Below, piece after piece: positions 43,345 to 52,819 of a stretch of 64,000 nt of DNA (its first letter is position 1; every line of letters begins with the position of its first letter). Both the position numbers and the translations under genes were made by a program. The stretch is from Membranihabitans marinus (GTDB taxonomy: Bacteria; Bacteroidota; Bacteroidia; Chitinophagales; Saprospiraceae). The stretch spans positions 107,901 through 171,900 of the forward strand of contig NZ_JAJQYA010000008.1 in NCBI RefSeq assembly GCF_021729155.1. The letters are read 5' to 3'. Under the pieces are notes generated by a model. It did not search any database. It was given only the letters and a program-made list of their open reading frames with translations, and was not told the DNA's origin.

Positions 43345-44916
43345 ATGAACAAACTACCTTCCACGACTAAAATACAATACCGTCTGATATTCATTCTGTT
43401 ACTTACCCAGTTTATTTGCCAAGCTCAAAACACTGATCATCTCGGCCCCAATTCTATGGAATATCCCAAGATACCGAAAGGGCAAACCTACACTTTTACC
43501 TGGGAAAGCGAGATTTACCCCAACACGGTTCGAGAATATGTAGTCTATGTTCCCGAACAATATTCCGACCAAGTACCAGCATCGGTACTCATCTTTCAAG
43601 ATGGCCATACTTATCTCAAAAAAGATGGAGACTTTAGAACGACTACCGTATTGGACAACCTAATTGCCCAGGAAAAAATCCCCGTGACCATTGCTATTTT
43701 TATCAACCCAGGTCACCACAAAGACTCAACCCTGTTGACCAATCCATGGAAGGCTTCTAATCGAAGCGTAGAATACGATTCTATGGACGACAAATATGGT
43801 CAGTTTTTAATTGAAGAAATATTGCCAGAAGTAAGCAAAACATATACCATTAGCCATAAACCGGAAGAGACTGCTATTGTGGGCATTTCTTCCGGAGGCA
43901 TAGCAGCCTTCACTGCCGCTTGGCATCATCCGGAAAGATTCCAAAAAGTCATTAGTCATATCGGGAGTTTTACCAATATCAAGGGAGGACATGTCTACCC
44001 TTCATTGATTCGAAAATCGGAGAATAAAAACATAAAAGTATTTTTACAAGGCAATGAAAACGATTTAGACAACGAACATGGAAACTGGTACTTAGCCAAT
44101 CAACAAATGGCTGCTGCATTGGCCTTTAAAAACTATGATTATCAATTTGTATCGGGATCCGGTGGACACAATGGCAAAATGGGAGGTGAAATCCTTCCCC
44201 AAGCATTGGAATGGATATGGAAGGATCGGACACCTAACTATATACCTGGCAAAGCATACTCCCCACCGACCATAGCTGGTCAACACCACATAGTTTCTGG
44301 CCATACCATACATTTTGACCAAATGGAACTTTCTTACAATAAAATGGAAGATTTAAATACAAAAAGTAAAGACCTCAGCAATGAAGAATATGAACAAATC
44401 ATTATCATTCAGCAGGGGCAATTTAAAATAACCTTGAAAAATACTAGCCAAACCATTGGACCAAATAGCGTTGCGGTAATATTACCTGGTGAAGAAGCTC
44501 ATCTCTCTGCACTAAGTGAAGTTTCAGCCTATTACACCATGAAGTACAAATCGAGACAAGATGAAAAGTTTGAACCAGAACAGCGAGAATCCTTTGTCAT
44601 AGATTACCCTGACATTCCCTACAAGAGTCACAGCAAAGGAGGGGTGCGCAGCTATTTCAACACATCTACCACGATGTGTCCTTATTATGAAATGCATATT
44701 ACGACCTTAAATCCAGGCATAAAAAGCCATGAACCACATACCCACAAAGCGGCTGAAATCCTTTTGATGATAGAGGGTGAAACAGAAGAAGAAATCGGTA
44801 ATAATAAATTTTCTGCCAAAACTGGTGATTTTTATTATATTCCGGCAAATGTCCCCCATGCTATAAAGAATACTGGCAACAAACCTTGTCAATATTTTGC
44901 ATTTCAATGGTATTAA
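43345..44916 (+). CDS. Secreted esterase fused to two cupin domains
   Basis: 523 residues with Sec signal (RLIFILLLTQFICQAQ). Residues 45-295 form an enterochelin-esterase/feruloyl-esterase-like alpha/beta hydrolase: nucleophile S183 in GISSGG, acid near NENDLD (238-242), histidine H275 in GSGGHNG. Residues about 325-425 and 425-523 read as two cupins; the second has the classical metal pattern SHEPHTHKAAEILLMIEGE, cut as HEPHTHKAAE, and VPHAIKN. The bicupin tail is unusual for this family. Twelve nucleotides before the sulfatase, so a joint role in deacylating and desulfating a polysaccharide is plausible. Confidence 0.82.
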   Translation: MNKLPSTTKIQYRLIFILLLTQFICQAQNTDHLGPNSMEYPKIPKGQTYTFTWESEIYPNTVREYVVYVPEQYSDQVPASVLIFQDGHTYLKKDGDFRTTTVLDNLIAQEKIPVTIAIFINPGHHKDSTLLTNPWKASNRSVEYDSMDDKYGQFLIEEILPEVSKTYTISHKPEETAIVGISSGGIAAFTAAWHHPERFQKVISHIGSFTNIKGGHVYPSLIRKSENKNIKVFLQGNENDLDNEHGNWYLANQQMAAALAFKNYDYQFVSGSGGHNGKMGGEILPQALEWIWKDRTPNYIPGKAYSPPTIAGQHHIVSGHTIHFDQMELSYNKMEDLNTKSKDLSNEEYEQIIIIQQGQFKITLKNTSQTIGPNSVAVILPGEEAHLSALSEVSAYYTMKYKSRQDEKFEPEQRESFVIDYPDIPYKSHSKGGVRSYFNTSTTMCPYYEMHITTLNPGIKSHEPHTHKAAEILLMIEGETEEEIGNNKFSAKTGDFYYIPANVPHAIKNTGNKPCQYFAFQWY

Positions 44917-44928
44917 AAAATTAAAACA

Positions 44929-46404
44929 ATGATTGCATTGCAACGTTTAATCCTATCCTTGGCCAGTATATATTTAGCCATGGCCTGTCAACCAACCACA
45001 AAGACTCACTCTCCTCCTAATATCATCGTATTTATAGCTGACGATGTCGGCTGGAACGACTTAAGTCCATATGGCAATACAGAGGTCAAAACTCCGATAA
45101 TTCAGCGTCTGGCCAGTCAGGGTTTAGTATTTGACAACGCCTATTTGACTGCCAGCAGTTGCAGTCCAAGCAGGATCAGCATAATGACTGGACGTTATCC
45201 CCACAATACTGGAGCCGCGGAACTTCACACCGAGCCCCTAGTAGAACTAGCCACCATAGCCAGTACTTTAAAAAAAGCTAATTACTATACAGCTTCTGCC
45301 GGCAAATGGCATATGGGCGAACTTATCAAACCCCATTTTGACACTATTCATGTAAAAGGCAATGGCAATGGCGGTGAAGACAAATGGTTAGAAACCCTGG
45401 ATAATCGCCCCAAAGACCAACCTTTTTTCTTCTGGTTCGCAGCTTTAGATGCCCACCGACCTTGGGGCAAAAACGATTTATCCAACACCCATTCATTTAA
45501 AGATCTAACGGTACCAGCTACCTTGAACAATGACGACAGTACAAAAATGGATTTAGCGAAATATTATGATGAGATTGCTCGGTTTGACCGTTGTATTGGC
45601 GAAATTGAATCGGCACTGCAAGAAAGTGGTGATTTAAATAACACCATCTTCATTATTATGGCCGACAATGGTCGTCCATTTCCTAGAGACAAAACTCGAG
45701 TATATGACAGTGGTATGAAAACACCATTTATTGTCTATTGGCCAGGAAATAACGAGGTAAAACCCGGACGTGTATCTGGTCTAGTAAGCAGTATTGATCT
45801 CGCCCCAACATTGGCAGCTCTGGCGAAAGTCGACGCCCCTGCCAGTTTTCAAGGAATCGACTTTTCACCCTTACTACAAGATCACCAAAAAGAAATCAGA
45901 CCTTATGTATTTTCTGAACACAACTGGCATGACCACGAAGCGTATGAAAGAATGATTCGATCCAATCAGTATCTATACTTAATCAATAAACTTCCTGAAT
46001 TACCCAATCAAGGACCAGCCGATGCCTTAAACAGCCCTTCATTTAGAGCTTTGGCTAGGAATAAAGCTCAACTTAGTCCCGCTCAATCCGACATTTTTGT
46101 CACCCCAAGACCAACGGTGGAATTGTTTGATGTAATTGAAGATCCTCTACAATTAAACAACCTAGCTCTTCAGCCCTCATTCCAATCGGTTCGCGATGAT
46201 CTACATCAAAAATTAGTGGAATGGCAAAAATATACCGATGATACCGAACCAGAGAATCTTACAAAAGACTGGTATCACAGGGATAGTAATAAGAAAGTAG
46301 ATCAGGGATTTAATATCCGTGGAGAAATGCCTGGGATGAAAAATAATGCAGTTCATTCTATGTCAAATGATTCAATTCTTTTCACTAGGTTTATAGAACA
46401 TTAA
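44929..46404 (+). CDS. Type I sulfatase, lipoprotein
   Basis: 491 residues with lipoprotein signal (LASIYLAMAC, C20). The sulfatase signature SCSPSRISIMTGRYP has the formylglycine cysteine C78 within C-x-P-S-R. Metal ligands D38/D39 lie in IADDVGWND and a second set in IIMADNGRP. The K-x-H motif is visible in AGKWHMG. It should hydrolyse sulfate esters or sulfamates on exported glycans, after activation by an anaerobic or aerobic formylglycine-generating enzyme encoded elsewhere. Follows the esterase-bicupin gene by 12 nt. Confidence 0.93.
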   Translation: MIALQRLILSLASIYLAMACQPTTKTHSPPNIIVFIADDVGWNDLSPYGNTEVKTPIIQRLASQGLVFDNAYLTASSCSPSRISIMTGRYPHNTGAAELHTEPLVELATIASTLKKANYYTASAGKWHMGELIKPHFDTIHVKGNGNGGEDKWLETLDNRPKDQPFFFWFAALDAHRPWGKNDLSNTHSFKDLTVPATLNNDDSTKMDLAKYYDEIARFDRCIGEIESALQESGDLNNTIFIIMADNGRPFPRDKTRVYDSGMKTPFIVYWPGNNEVKPGRVSGLVSSIDLAPTLAALAKVDAPASFQGIDFSPLLQDHQKEIRPYVFSEHNWHDHEAYERMIRSNQYLYLINKLPELPNQGPADALNSPSFRALARNKAQLSPAQSDIFVTPRPTVELFDVIEDPLQLNNLALQPSFQSVRDDLHQKLVEWQKYTDDTEPENLTKDWYHRDSNKKVDQGFNIRGEMPGMKNNAVHSMSNDSILFTRFIEH

Positions 46405-46484
46405 ATCTATATCAGAGATTAAAAAATGAGGTTAGTTTACAATTAAAACTTGTATCATTAAACCTTAAATAAATAAAAAATAAG

Positions 46485-47930
46485 GTGAATACAAATATAG
46501 AGTGGATAAGTCCGGGTAGTTTTAGCAGTGAAAATCATTGGTATCCCAAAGCATTAAATGCAACCATTCATCCAATGGTGAGTTTCTTTTTTTCACTGGA
46601 CAAAACGAGAATCATTACCAGATATTGCCACTTACACCCTAGGGTTGACAAGGTAAAGTTATACGAATTGCTGACTTATCAGTGTAAGTATTTCCAGTGG
46701 TGTGGAGCCGACCTCATCAATGCGACTTCTGAAAATGGCAATCGAGAAATGGTTGTGATCGAAAACAATTCCAGTCCCTCTGGACAAAAATCGATGCCGC
46801 TTTTAGATGAGAATAATGAAGCGGGCAGCTATAAGCTATTTATCGAGCGAACCTTCAAGCCTCTAATAAAGAAAAAGAAAATTAATGGCGCTTCGATAGA
46901 AGGTCGAATTGCGGTGTTTTACGATAAAAACTATACTGAAACCAGTGGTTACGCAGCTACTATCGCCGATGTCATGAAAGAAGATGTATTGCTCATCCCC
47001 TATTACAATGAAGAAGATAGTAGTCTGGTCAAGGTGGAAGATGAGATTATAATGGTCTATCATCAAGAAGAGTGGATTCCATTGAGGGCCATCTTCAGAT
47101 ACCTAACCCAAAAACCTTGGAATAGATTGCCTATTAAATCGAAAACAAAAATCCTTAATCCTATAGTGGCTTGTTTGGCAGGGGGAAGAAATAAAATGAT
47201 TGCTGCCAAAGCATATGAAATGTTCAATGAATCACATAGCGCGAATGGATTAAAAATAAATATCCCCGACACCATTTACGATGTCAAAAAAGAAGAAATT
47301 CCTGCCCATATTGCCCAAATGGGGGGCCATGGGGTGATCAAAATACCCTATAGCAATGCTGGACAGGGAGTATTTACCATTATCAATCAAAAGGAATTAG
47401 ATAGTTTTATGGCCCAAGAATTTCGATACGAACAATTTATTGTTCAGAGTTTAATCGGAAATTACAATTGGAGTTCTATCAGTAAAAAAGGGAAATTTTA
47501 TCAAGTGGGTACTATACCCAATCACAAGGGCGAAACCTTTGTTACCGATTTGCGAATGATGGCGTCCACTACAAAGGAGGGAATAAAACCACTTTGTATC
47601 TACGCCCGTAGGACAGCCAGTCCATTGACCGATGAATTAGATAGCGGTAGCGATTCTTGGAAAATGTTAGGAACCAATTTATCTATAAAATTAGGTGAAA
47701 ATCAATGGGCCAGTGATTCCAATAGACTAATGCTAATGGATAGAAGGGATTTCAATAAATTGGGAATAGGACTCGATGATTTAATTGAAGCCTACATTCA
47801 GACCGTTCTCTCGATGATAGCCATTGATAAAATGTGTAAAAAATTGATTTCCACTAAAGGAGATTTTAAATGGGATTATTTTCGTTCTATTAATGATGAC
47901 GAAACCCTGATTAATGAAATAATGCATTAA
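46485..47930 (+). CDS. ATP-grasp-like protein of unknown substrate
   Basis: 481 residues, predicted cytoplasmic, GTG start at 46485. The segment GGHGVIKIPYSNAGQGVFTI (about residues 280-300) resembles the lysine plus glycine-rich loop of ATP-grasp ligases, and FIVQSLIGN later fits the acidic/hinge region. The N-terminal half is unassigned (HPMVSFFFSLDKTRIITRYCHL, cut as FFFSLDKTRIITRY). The M14 peptidase-like gene starts 2 nt after its stop. ATP-grasp/M14 pairs suggest making and hydrolysing an amide bond. Identification as ATP-grasp rests on one motif and needs structure prediction. Confidence 0.55.
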   Translation: MNTNIEWISPGSFSSENHWYPKALNATIHPMVSFFFSLDKTRIITRYCHLHPRVDKVKLYELLTYQCKYFQWCGADLINATSENGNREMVVIENNSSPSGQKSMPLLDENNEAGSYKLFIERTFKPLIKKKKINGASIEGRIAVFYDKNYTETSGYAATIADVMKEDVLLIPYYNEEDSSLVKVEDEIIMVYHQEEWIPLRAIFRYLTQKPWNRLPIKSKTKILNPIVACLAGGRNKMIAAKAYEMFNESHSANGLKINIPDTIYDVKKEEIPAHIAQMGGHGVIKIPYSNAGQGVFTIINQKELDSFMAQEFRYEQFIVQSLIGNYNWSSISKKGKFYQVGTIPNHKGETFVTDLRMMASTTKEGIKPLCIYARRTASPLTDELDSGSDSWKMLGTNLSIKLGENQWASDSNRLMLMDRRDFNKLGIGLDDLIEAYIQTVLSMIAIDKMCKKLISTKGDFKWDYFRSINDDETLINEIMH

Positions 47931-47932
47931 CT

Positions 47933-48904
47933 ATGATTCACAAATCTCAAATCATTAAAGAAATTGATTTATCGACCATAGAAAACAATTCTAAAAACTA
48001 TTTTTATCTTACTCTGATCAATAACGAATTGGGATTGCCCTCTTATTTGCCGGTTATGATAGCTAAAGGCAAAGTAGCAGGTCCAACTTTAGGCCTAACT
48101 GCAGCCGTTCACGGTGATGAATTAAACGGGACACAAGCCCTTCAGCGATTGTTTGACGAATTAGAAGTGGACCAACTTTCTGGTGTTATTATAGCTGTAC
48201 CTATAGTAAATATCCCTGCATATCAAGAAGTACAACGCAGGTACACCGACGGTGAAGATCTCAACCGTATCATGCCAGGAAAAGAAAACGGCAATGAAAG
48301 TGAGGTCTATGCCTATCGATTTATTGACAAAGTGGTTTCTCATTTCGACTACTTATTAGATCTACATACAGCCAGTGTGGGGAGAATAAATTCCTATTAT
48401 ATCAGAGCCAACCTCAAAGACAATATTACGCGGAAGATGGCCGAACTTCAAGATGCTGAGATCATTGTACACAATACACCGTCAGACGGCACACTTAGGG
48501 GCACGGCTTCAGAACGAGATATTCCCGCTATCACGATTGAGGTAGGTAATCCCAATACCTTTCAGAAACAAATGATTAAGAGTGGGATGCAGGGTATATA
48601 CAATGTATTGTCTTATCTCAAGATGCTAAACATCCCTATAGAAGCCAATCTCAGAAATACTGTGGTCTGCAATAGATCTTATTGGATATACACCGATACC
48701 GGAGGGTTGTTAACCGTAATTCCCGAGCTCACTGAAAAAGTCAAAAAAGGTGACATCATTGCCATTTTGAGAGATGTATTTGGCAATATTCTGCGTGAAT
48801 ACAGAGCTCCTGAGGATGGAATCGTAATAGGAAAGAGCAAGAGTCCGGCCAACAAAACTGGTGGACGAATATTGCATTTGGGTATTTGTGAACCCTCGGA
48901 ATAA
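47933..48904 (+). CDS. M14-family succinylglutamate desuccinylase/aspartoacylase-like protein
   Basis: 323 residues. Zinc ligands H60 and E63 (AVHGDELNG) and H145 (DLHTA), with the catalytic glutamate in ITIEVGNP (E203), define the AstE/AspA branch of M14. These hydrolyse N-acyl amino acids or related amides. The C-terminal about 80 residues form a biotinyl-lipoyl-like beta domain (PELTEKVKKGDIIAI, YRAPEDGIVIG). Coupled to the ATP-grasp-like gene. Confidence 0.88.
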   Translation: MIHKSQIIKEIDLSTIENNSKNYFYLTLINNELGLPSYLPVMIAKGKVAGPTLGLTAAVHGDELNGTQALQRLFDELEVDQLSGVIIAVPIVNIPAYQEVQRRYTDGEDLNRIMPGKENGNESEVYAYRFIDKVVSHFDYLLDLHTASVGRINSYYIRANLKDNITRKMAELQDAEIIVHNTPSDGTLRGTASERDIPAITIEVGNPNTFQKQMIKSGMQGIYNVLSYLKMLNIPIEANLRNTVVCNRSYWIYTDTGGLLTVIPELTEKVKKGDIIAILRDVFGNILREYRAPEDGIVIGKSKSPANKTGGRILHLGICEPSE

Positions 48905-49306
48905 TACACCTCACCAGTATATTTATAAGATAATTTCACATCAATGATCACCATATGATGACAGGATTTTCATGGTTAATTTCAATTATTCCAATCCGTC
49001 AAAATGTCGATTAGCACTAAATATCTTTGATATAAAAATAAAATAAATAGTAAAACACAATATATTTTATTTACCTAACACAGCACAGCCCTAATTACTT
49101 TAACACTTATCATAATAAAACAATCTACATACTTCAATAACCGGCATTAACGTCAACCTTAGATAAGTATTACATAGAATAAAAAATTTAACACTAAGCA
49201 TCTTAACTATAGTTAATTAACATTTTTAAACATAAATTATCATAATATAAATAAAATACCCTCCGTTTTGTTGATTCATTCATTTGAATAATTAAAAAAC
49301 CAGTTT
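48905..49306. other. Gene-free interval
   Basis: Strongly AT-rich, stop-dense in all frames; no repeat, hairpin or RNA gene recognised. Presumably carries the promoter of the DUF4382 gene. Confidence 0.5.
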
Positions 49307-50266
49307 ATGATGATCAAACAAATGTTTTATTTTATAACTTTTGCGAGTACTTTATTATTCACCTCTTGTCAAAAAGATGAAGACATAGTCGTGGATCCAG
49401 GTGAAAGTTCAGGAAAACTTGTTTTAGAAATTACCGATGCCCCTATTGATCAAGCCAACGTAGCGGCAGCCTTCGTCACCATTGCCGATTTAAAATTAGA
49501 TGGCCAATCGGTTACGGGATTCCAAAAAATATCTATCAACCTTTTAGACTTACAGAACGGAGTCACTCAAGCATTGGGCAACATAACATTACCAGAAAAA
49601 TCATATGAAAAAATATCATTGGTATTGGATCATGAATCAGATGCTCAAGGCAATTCCCCCGGTAGTTACATACAACTCATAGACTCTAGCAAACAAGCAT
49701 TGGTATCGACTATGAACGAAGTGGAAGCTAGTTATGATTTTGATATTGCTCAAGACAGCACCACCACTTTGGTATTGGATTTTGATCTTCGAAAAAGCAT
49801 TCAACTGACCAACAGTACCGACTCGACAAAACAATTTGCTTGGACAACGGCTAATAATTTCAACGATGCATTGCGAATTATCAGTAAAGACAATGCCAGT
49901 ACTATCACTGGCTATTGTGACAAAGGCAGTACAACGGCAGATCAAATTGTAGCCTTCCTATACGAAAAAGGAAGTTTTGATAGCAATGCCGAAATTGACA
50001 CCAGCAATCAAGAGGTGATGTTTAGCCATGCTATTACCAGTACATTGGTGGAGGAGAATGGAGACTATGGACTACACTTTATCAATCCAGGTCAATATGA
50101 AATTCATTTTGCAGCATTCACAGCAGACAGTCTTTCCCATGAGCTTAACTTTAACGGGTTATTGGAAATAAATACTTCATCTGCTATAGATCTCACAGAT
50201 ATAACACTTGAAGCTGGGGCTGAGACCACCATAGACTTATCAGTGACCGGATTATTGAATCTTTAA
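49307..50266 (+). CDS. DUF4382 lipoprotein
   Basis: 319 residues with lipoprotein signal (FYFITFASTLLFTSC, C21). Residues about 38-185 read as DUF4382: LVLEITDAPIDQANVAAAFVTI, cut as LEITDAPIDQANV, then INLLDLQNGVTQALGN, LVLDHESDA and LVLDFDLRKSI. The second half is beta-rich (GYCDKGSTTADQIVAFLYEKG) and may bind the cell surface. Ends just before a good terminator. Surface-exposed, function unknown. Confidence 0.88.
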   Translation: MMIKQMFYFITFASTLLFTSCQKDEDIVVDPGESSGKLVLEITDAPIDQANVAAAFVTIADLKLDGQSVTGFQKISINLLDLQNGVTQALGNITLPEKSYEKISLVLDHESDAQGNSPGSYIQLIDSSKQALVSTMNEVEASYDFDIAQDSTTTLVLDFDLRKSIQLTNSTDSTKQFAWTTANNFNDALRIISKDNASTITGYCDKGSTTADQIVAFLYEKGSFDSNAEIDTSNQEVMFSHAITSTLVEENGDYGLHFINPGQYEIHFAAFTADSLSHELNFNGLLEINTSSAIDLTDITLEAGAETTIDLSVTGLLNL

Positions 50267-50302
50267 CAATTGCCAATTTCAAAACATCAGTTATATTTAT
50301 TA

Positions 50303-50334
50303 AAATGCAGTCTTATTCGAGGCTGCATTTTTTT
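50303..50334 (+). terminator. Rho-independent terminator after the DUF4382 gene
   Basis: Stem AAATGCAG / CTGCATTT extended inward by TCTT/GAGG pairs (wobbles allowed), 4-nt loop, followed by TTTT. Confidence 0.75.
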
Positions 50335-50432
50335 ATTATTATAGTAAAGACTAAAATTTAGAATAAAAACACCTCGCTTTCGTTACTAATTTTAGATATT
50401 TGATATAATAATATTTTTTTACATCTATATAA

Positions 50433-51026
50433 ATGGCATTTATGACCTTGTTTAATACTAAAAATTTTCATTCATCTTGGTATTTTCTTATCTGTTTGAT
50501 GATGGTAAGCTTTTCCTGTCAAGATGGCAACAAAAGCACGACGAAAGACAGTCAACAAATATCAGCTCCCTTGGCTCCATCAGCTACCAGTCCTGCTCCT
50601 TCATCGCAATCTGCGAATAGTAGTGCAGCAGCTCAACCAGGCCAAAGAGGAATAACTCATTATATGTGTACCAATAATTGTGTGGGTAGTGGTGGACCTG
50701 CAGCGGGCAATTGTCCTGTATGTGGAACGGCTTATGTACACAATGACGCTTACCATACCATTGATCAAGACATTCAAAATATGCAACAACAAGGCAATCC
50801 AAGCCAAAGTCTAAGTCCTGGCAATCTTAAACCTTCTGTGTTTAATTCGCCACAAACACAAACCACAATTAGAAATCAACCTCCAAAAGCACCGGAACCA
50901 GCCCAAAACGCAGCTGGAGTATGGCACTATACTTGTGCCAATGGATGTGCTGGCGGCGGTGGAAGTGCAGTCGCGTGTAGTACTTGTGGATCTACCTTAG
51001 CGCACAATCAAGCCTATCACCAATAG
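50433..51026 (+). CDS. Lipoprotein with two zinc-ribbon-like repeats
   Basis: 197 residues with lipoprotein signal (FLICLMMVSFSC). Two repeats of about 33 residues occur near 74-106 and 164-197. Each follows H-Y-x-C-x-N-x-C-x-G-x-G-G-x-A-x2-3-C-x2-C-G-x4-H-N-x-A-Y-H, joined by a low-complexity linker rich in Q, P, S and N. Four cysteines and histidines in each repeat suggest metal binding. Family not recognised. ATG at 50442 is a possible alternative start. Followed by a strong terminator. Confidence 0.7.
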   Translation: MAFMTLFNTKNFHSSWYFLICLMMVSFSCQDGNKSTTKDSQQISAPLAPSATSPAPSSQSANSSAAAQPGQRGITHYMCTNNCVGSGGPAAGNCPVCGTAYVHNDAYHTIDQDIQNMQQQGNPSQSLSPGNLKPSVFNSPQTQTTIRNQPPKAPEPAQNAAGVWHYTCANGCAGGGGSAVACSTCGSTLAHNQAYHQ

Positions 51027-51048
51027 ACTTATTCAAAAATATTTTAAA

Positions 51049-51088
51049 ACTCCAATTCAACTTGAAATTTGAATTGGAGTTTTTTTTT
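51049..51088 (+). terminator. Strong rho-independent terminator
   Basis: Perfect 12-bp stem ACTCCAATTCAA / TTGAATTGGAGT, 8-nt loop, then eight T. Confidence 0.9.
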
Positions 51089-51246
51089 GGTCTTCTTCCA
51101 AGTGGTTTAATCGAAGTTATTGCTAGCAGCTCAAAACTCTGTCATAAAATTAAATATATTTCATTTTATTAATAGATTATCTTATTATTAACCGAGATTA
51201 TATTTTTAAGAACAATATTTTTATAAATCGACAAAATACTGACGAT

Positions 51247-51681
51247 ATGAAACCGCTAATTTATTACATATTTGTAAGTCAATTAATCCTATTATCTGCA
51301 TGTAATAATGCACCACAACCCAAGGAAGAACCGATGACTCAAAATCAATCAGAAACCATGAAACCAGAGACTAAAAAACTGAGACATGTCGTGCTCTTTA
51401 AATTTAAGTCCACTTCATCTGCAGAAGATATTGCCAGTGTAAAAGACGCTTTTTCCAACCTTCCCAATGAAATATCTCAGATCAAAGATTACGAATGGGG
51501 GATTAATAATAGTCCAGAAGGTTTGGACAAGGGATTTACCCATTGCTTTTTTGTCACATTTGACAGCGAAGAGGATCGAGCCATTTACTTACCTCATCCC
51601 GCACACAAGGCATTTGTAAGTGTCTTGGAACCGCACTTGGATGATGTTCTCGTAATAGATTATTGGGCTAATGAAAAATAA
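51247..51681 (+). CDS. Dabb-domain (stress-responsive alpha/beta barrel) lipoprotein
   Basis: 144 residues with lipoprotein signal (FVSQLILLSAC). Residues about 44-142 form a Dabb domain: LRHVVLFKFKSTSSAEDI, then GFTHCFFVTFDSEEDRAIYL and HPAHKAFVSVLEPHLDDVLVIDYW, cut as HPAHKAFVSV / LVIDYW. Dimeric ferredoxin-like barrels of this type bind small compounds. Overlaps the glycerate kinase gene by 11 nt, so it is likely coupled to glycerate metabolism; direct role unknown. Confidence 0.85.
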   Translation: MKPLIYYIFVSQLILLSACNNAPQPKEEPMTQNQSETMKPETKKLRHVVLFKFKSTSSAEDIASVKDAFSNLPNEISQIKDYEWGINNSPEGLDKGFTHCFFVTFDSEEDRAIYLPHPAHKAFVSVLEPHLDDVLVIDYWANEK

Positions 51682-52819
51682 TCCAAATGTCTTAATCGCA
51701 CCGGACTCCTTCAAGGAGTCCATGACTGCGAACGAGGTATCTGAATCTGTGGCCAAAGGTATTCTAAAGGTATACCCTCTAGCTAATATTAGAAAAATAC
51801 CGCTTGCCGATGGTGGGGAAGGCACTATTGACGCCTTGATTTCCGGACTTCATGGAGAGTGGATAAAAACTACAGCCCACGATCCCAGGATGAAACAAAT
51901 ATCCTCTACCTATGGATGGATAGAAGATCGCAAGACGGCCATTATTGAAATGGCCAAAATTTCGGGAATTGAATTGCTCTCTCAAGATGAAAAAGATCCG
52001 AGGATTACGACCACTTATGGCACGGGAGAGCTAATTCTACATGCCTTAAATCGCGGTTGTAGAAATTTCATCATAGGCATTGGTGGAAGTGCGACCAATG
52101 ACGGTGGAGCTGGTATGTTGCAGGCATTGGGGGCGCGGTTGTTAGACGAAAGTGGTCAACCTTTGAAGAAAGGAGGTTTGGCCTTATCCCAATTACAGGT
52201 TTTGGATCTTTCAGGTTTGGACGAAAGACTGAATGACTGTCAGATTTCCGTGGCATGTGATGTCACCAATCCCCTACTGGGGGAAGGAGGCGCTACCTAT
52301 ACTTTCGGACCACAAAAAGGAGGCAGTCCTCAAATTTTGGACGAATTAGAAGCTGCACTACAGCATTATGCCGTCCACTTGGAATCCTCTACCAACAGAA
52401 AAATAGTTGACCTACCCGGTGCTGGAGCTGCTGGGGGATTGGGAAGTGGATTGATGGCCTTGCCCAATACGGTGCTGCAATCAGGATTTGATATTATCCA
52501 AGAATTTCTCGATTTAAAATCTCACATCCAATGGGCAGATATCATCTTTACTGGTGAAGGGAAAATAGATCATCAAACCCAATACGGGAAGGTCCCTGCT
52601 GGCCTAGCCCGATTGGCAAAACCATACAACAAACCGGTTATTGGTTTGGCGGGCAGTGTTGGATCTCAGACTGCATTATTACATGACATAGGCTTAACTG
52701 CAATTTTTTCCATCCTTCCTTCGCCGATGTCATTGGAAGAAGCCATAAAAAATGGCTCTCAATACATCGAACAAACCAGTGAGCAAATAATGCGTATATA
52801 CAATTCAAAAAATTCTTAA
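51671..52819 (+). CDS. Glycerate kinase
   Basis: 382 residues, cytoplasmic. Family marks: IAPDSFKESMTANEVSE near the start, PLADGGEGTIDAL, TYGTGELI, IIGIGGSATNDGGAGMLQALG (cut as GIGGSATNDGGAG), VACDVTNPLLGE and GAGAAGGLGSGL. It phosphorylates D-glycerate to 2- or 3-phosphoglycerate with ATP. The GntP-type permease starts directly at its stop codon, so uptake and phosphorylation of glycerate (or a related hydroxy acid) are coupled. Glycerate can come from sugar-acid breakdown. Confidence 0.93.
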   Translation: MKNNPNVLIAPDSFKESMTANEVSESVAKGILKVYPLANIRKIPLADGGEGTIDALISGLHGEWIKTTAHDPRMKQISSTYGWIEDRKTAIIEMAKISGIELLSQDEKDPRITTTYGTGELILHALNRGCRNFIIGIGGSATNDGGAGMLQALGARLLDESGQPLKKGGLALSQLQVLDLSGLDERLNDCQISVACDVTNPLLGEGGATYTFGPQKGGSPQILDELEAALQHYAVHLESSTNRKIVDLPGAGAAGGLGSGLMALPNTVLQSGFDIIQEFLDLKSHIQWADIIFTGEGKIDHQTQYGKVPAGLARLAKPYNKPVIGLAGSVGSQTALLHDIGLTAIFSILPSPMSLEEAIKNGSQYIEQTSEQIMRIYNSKNS

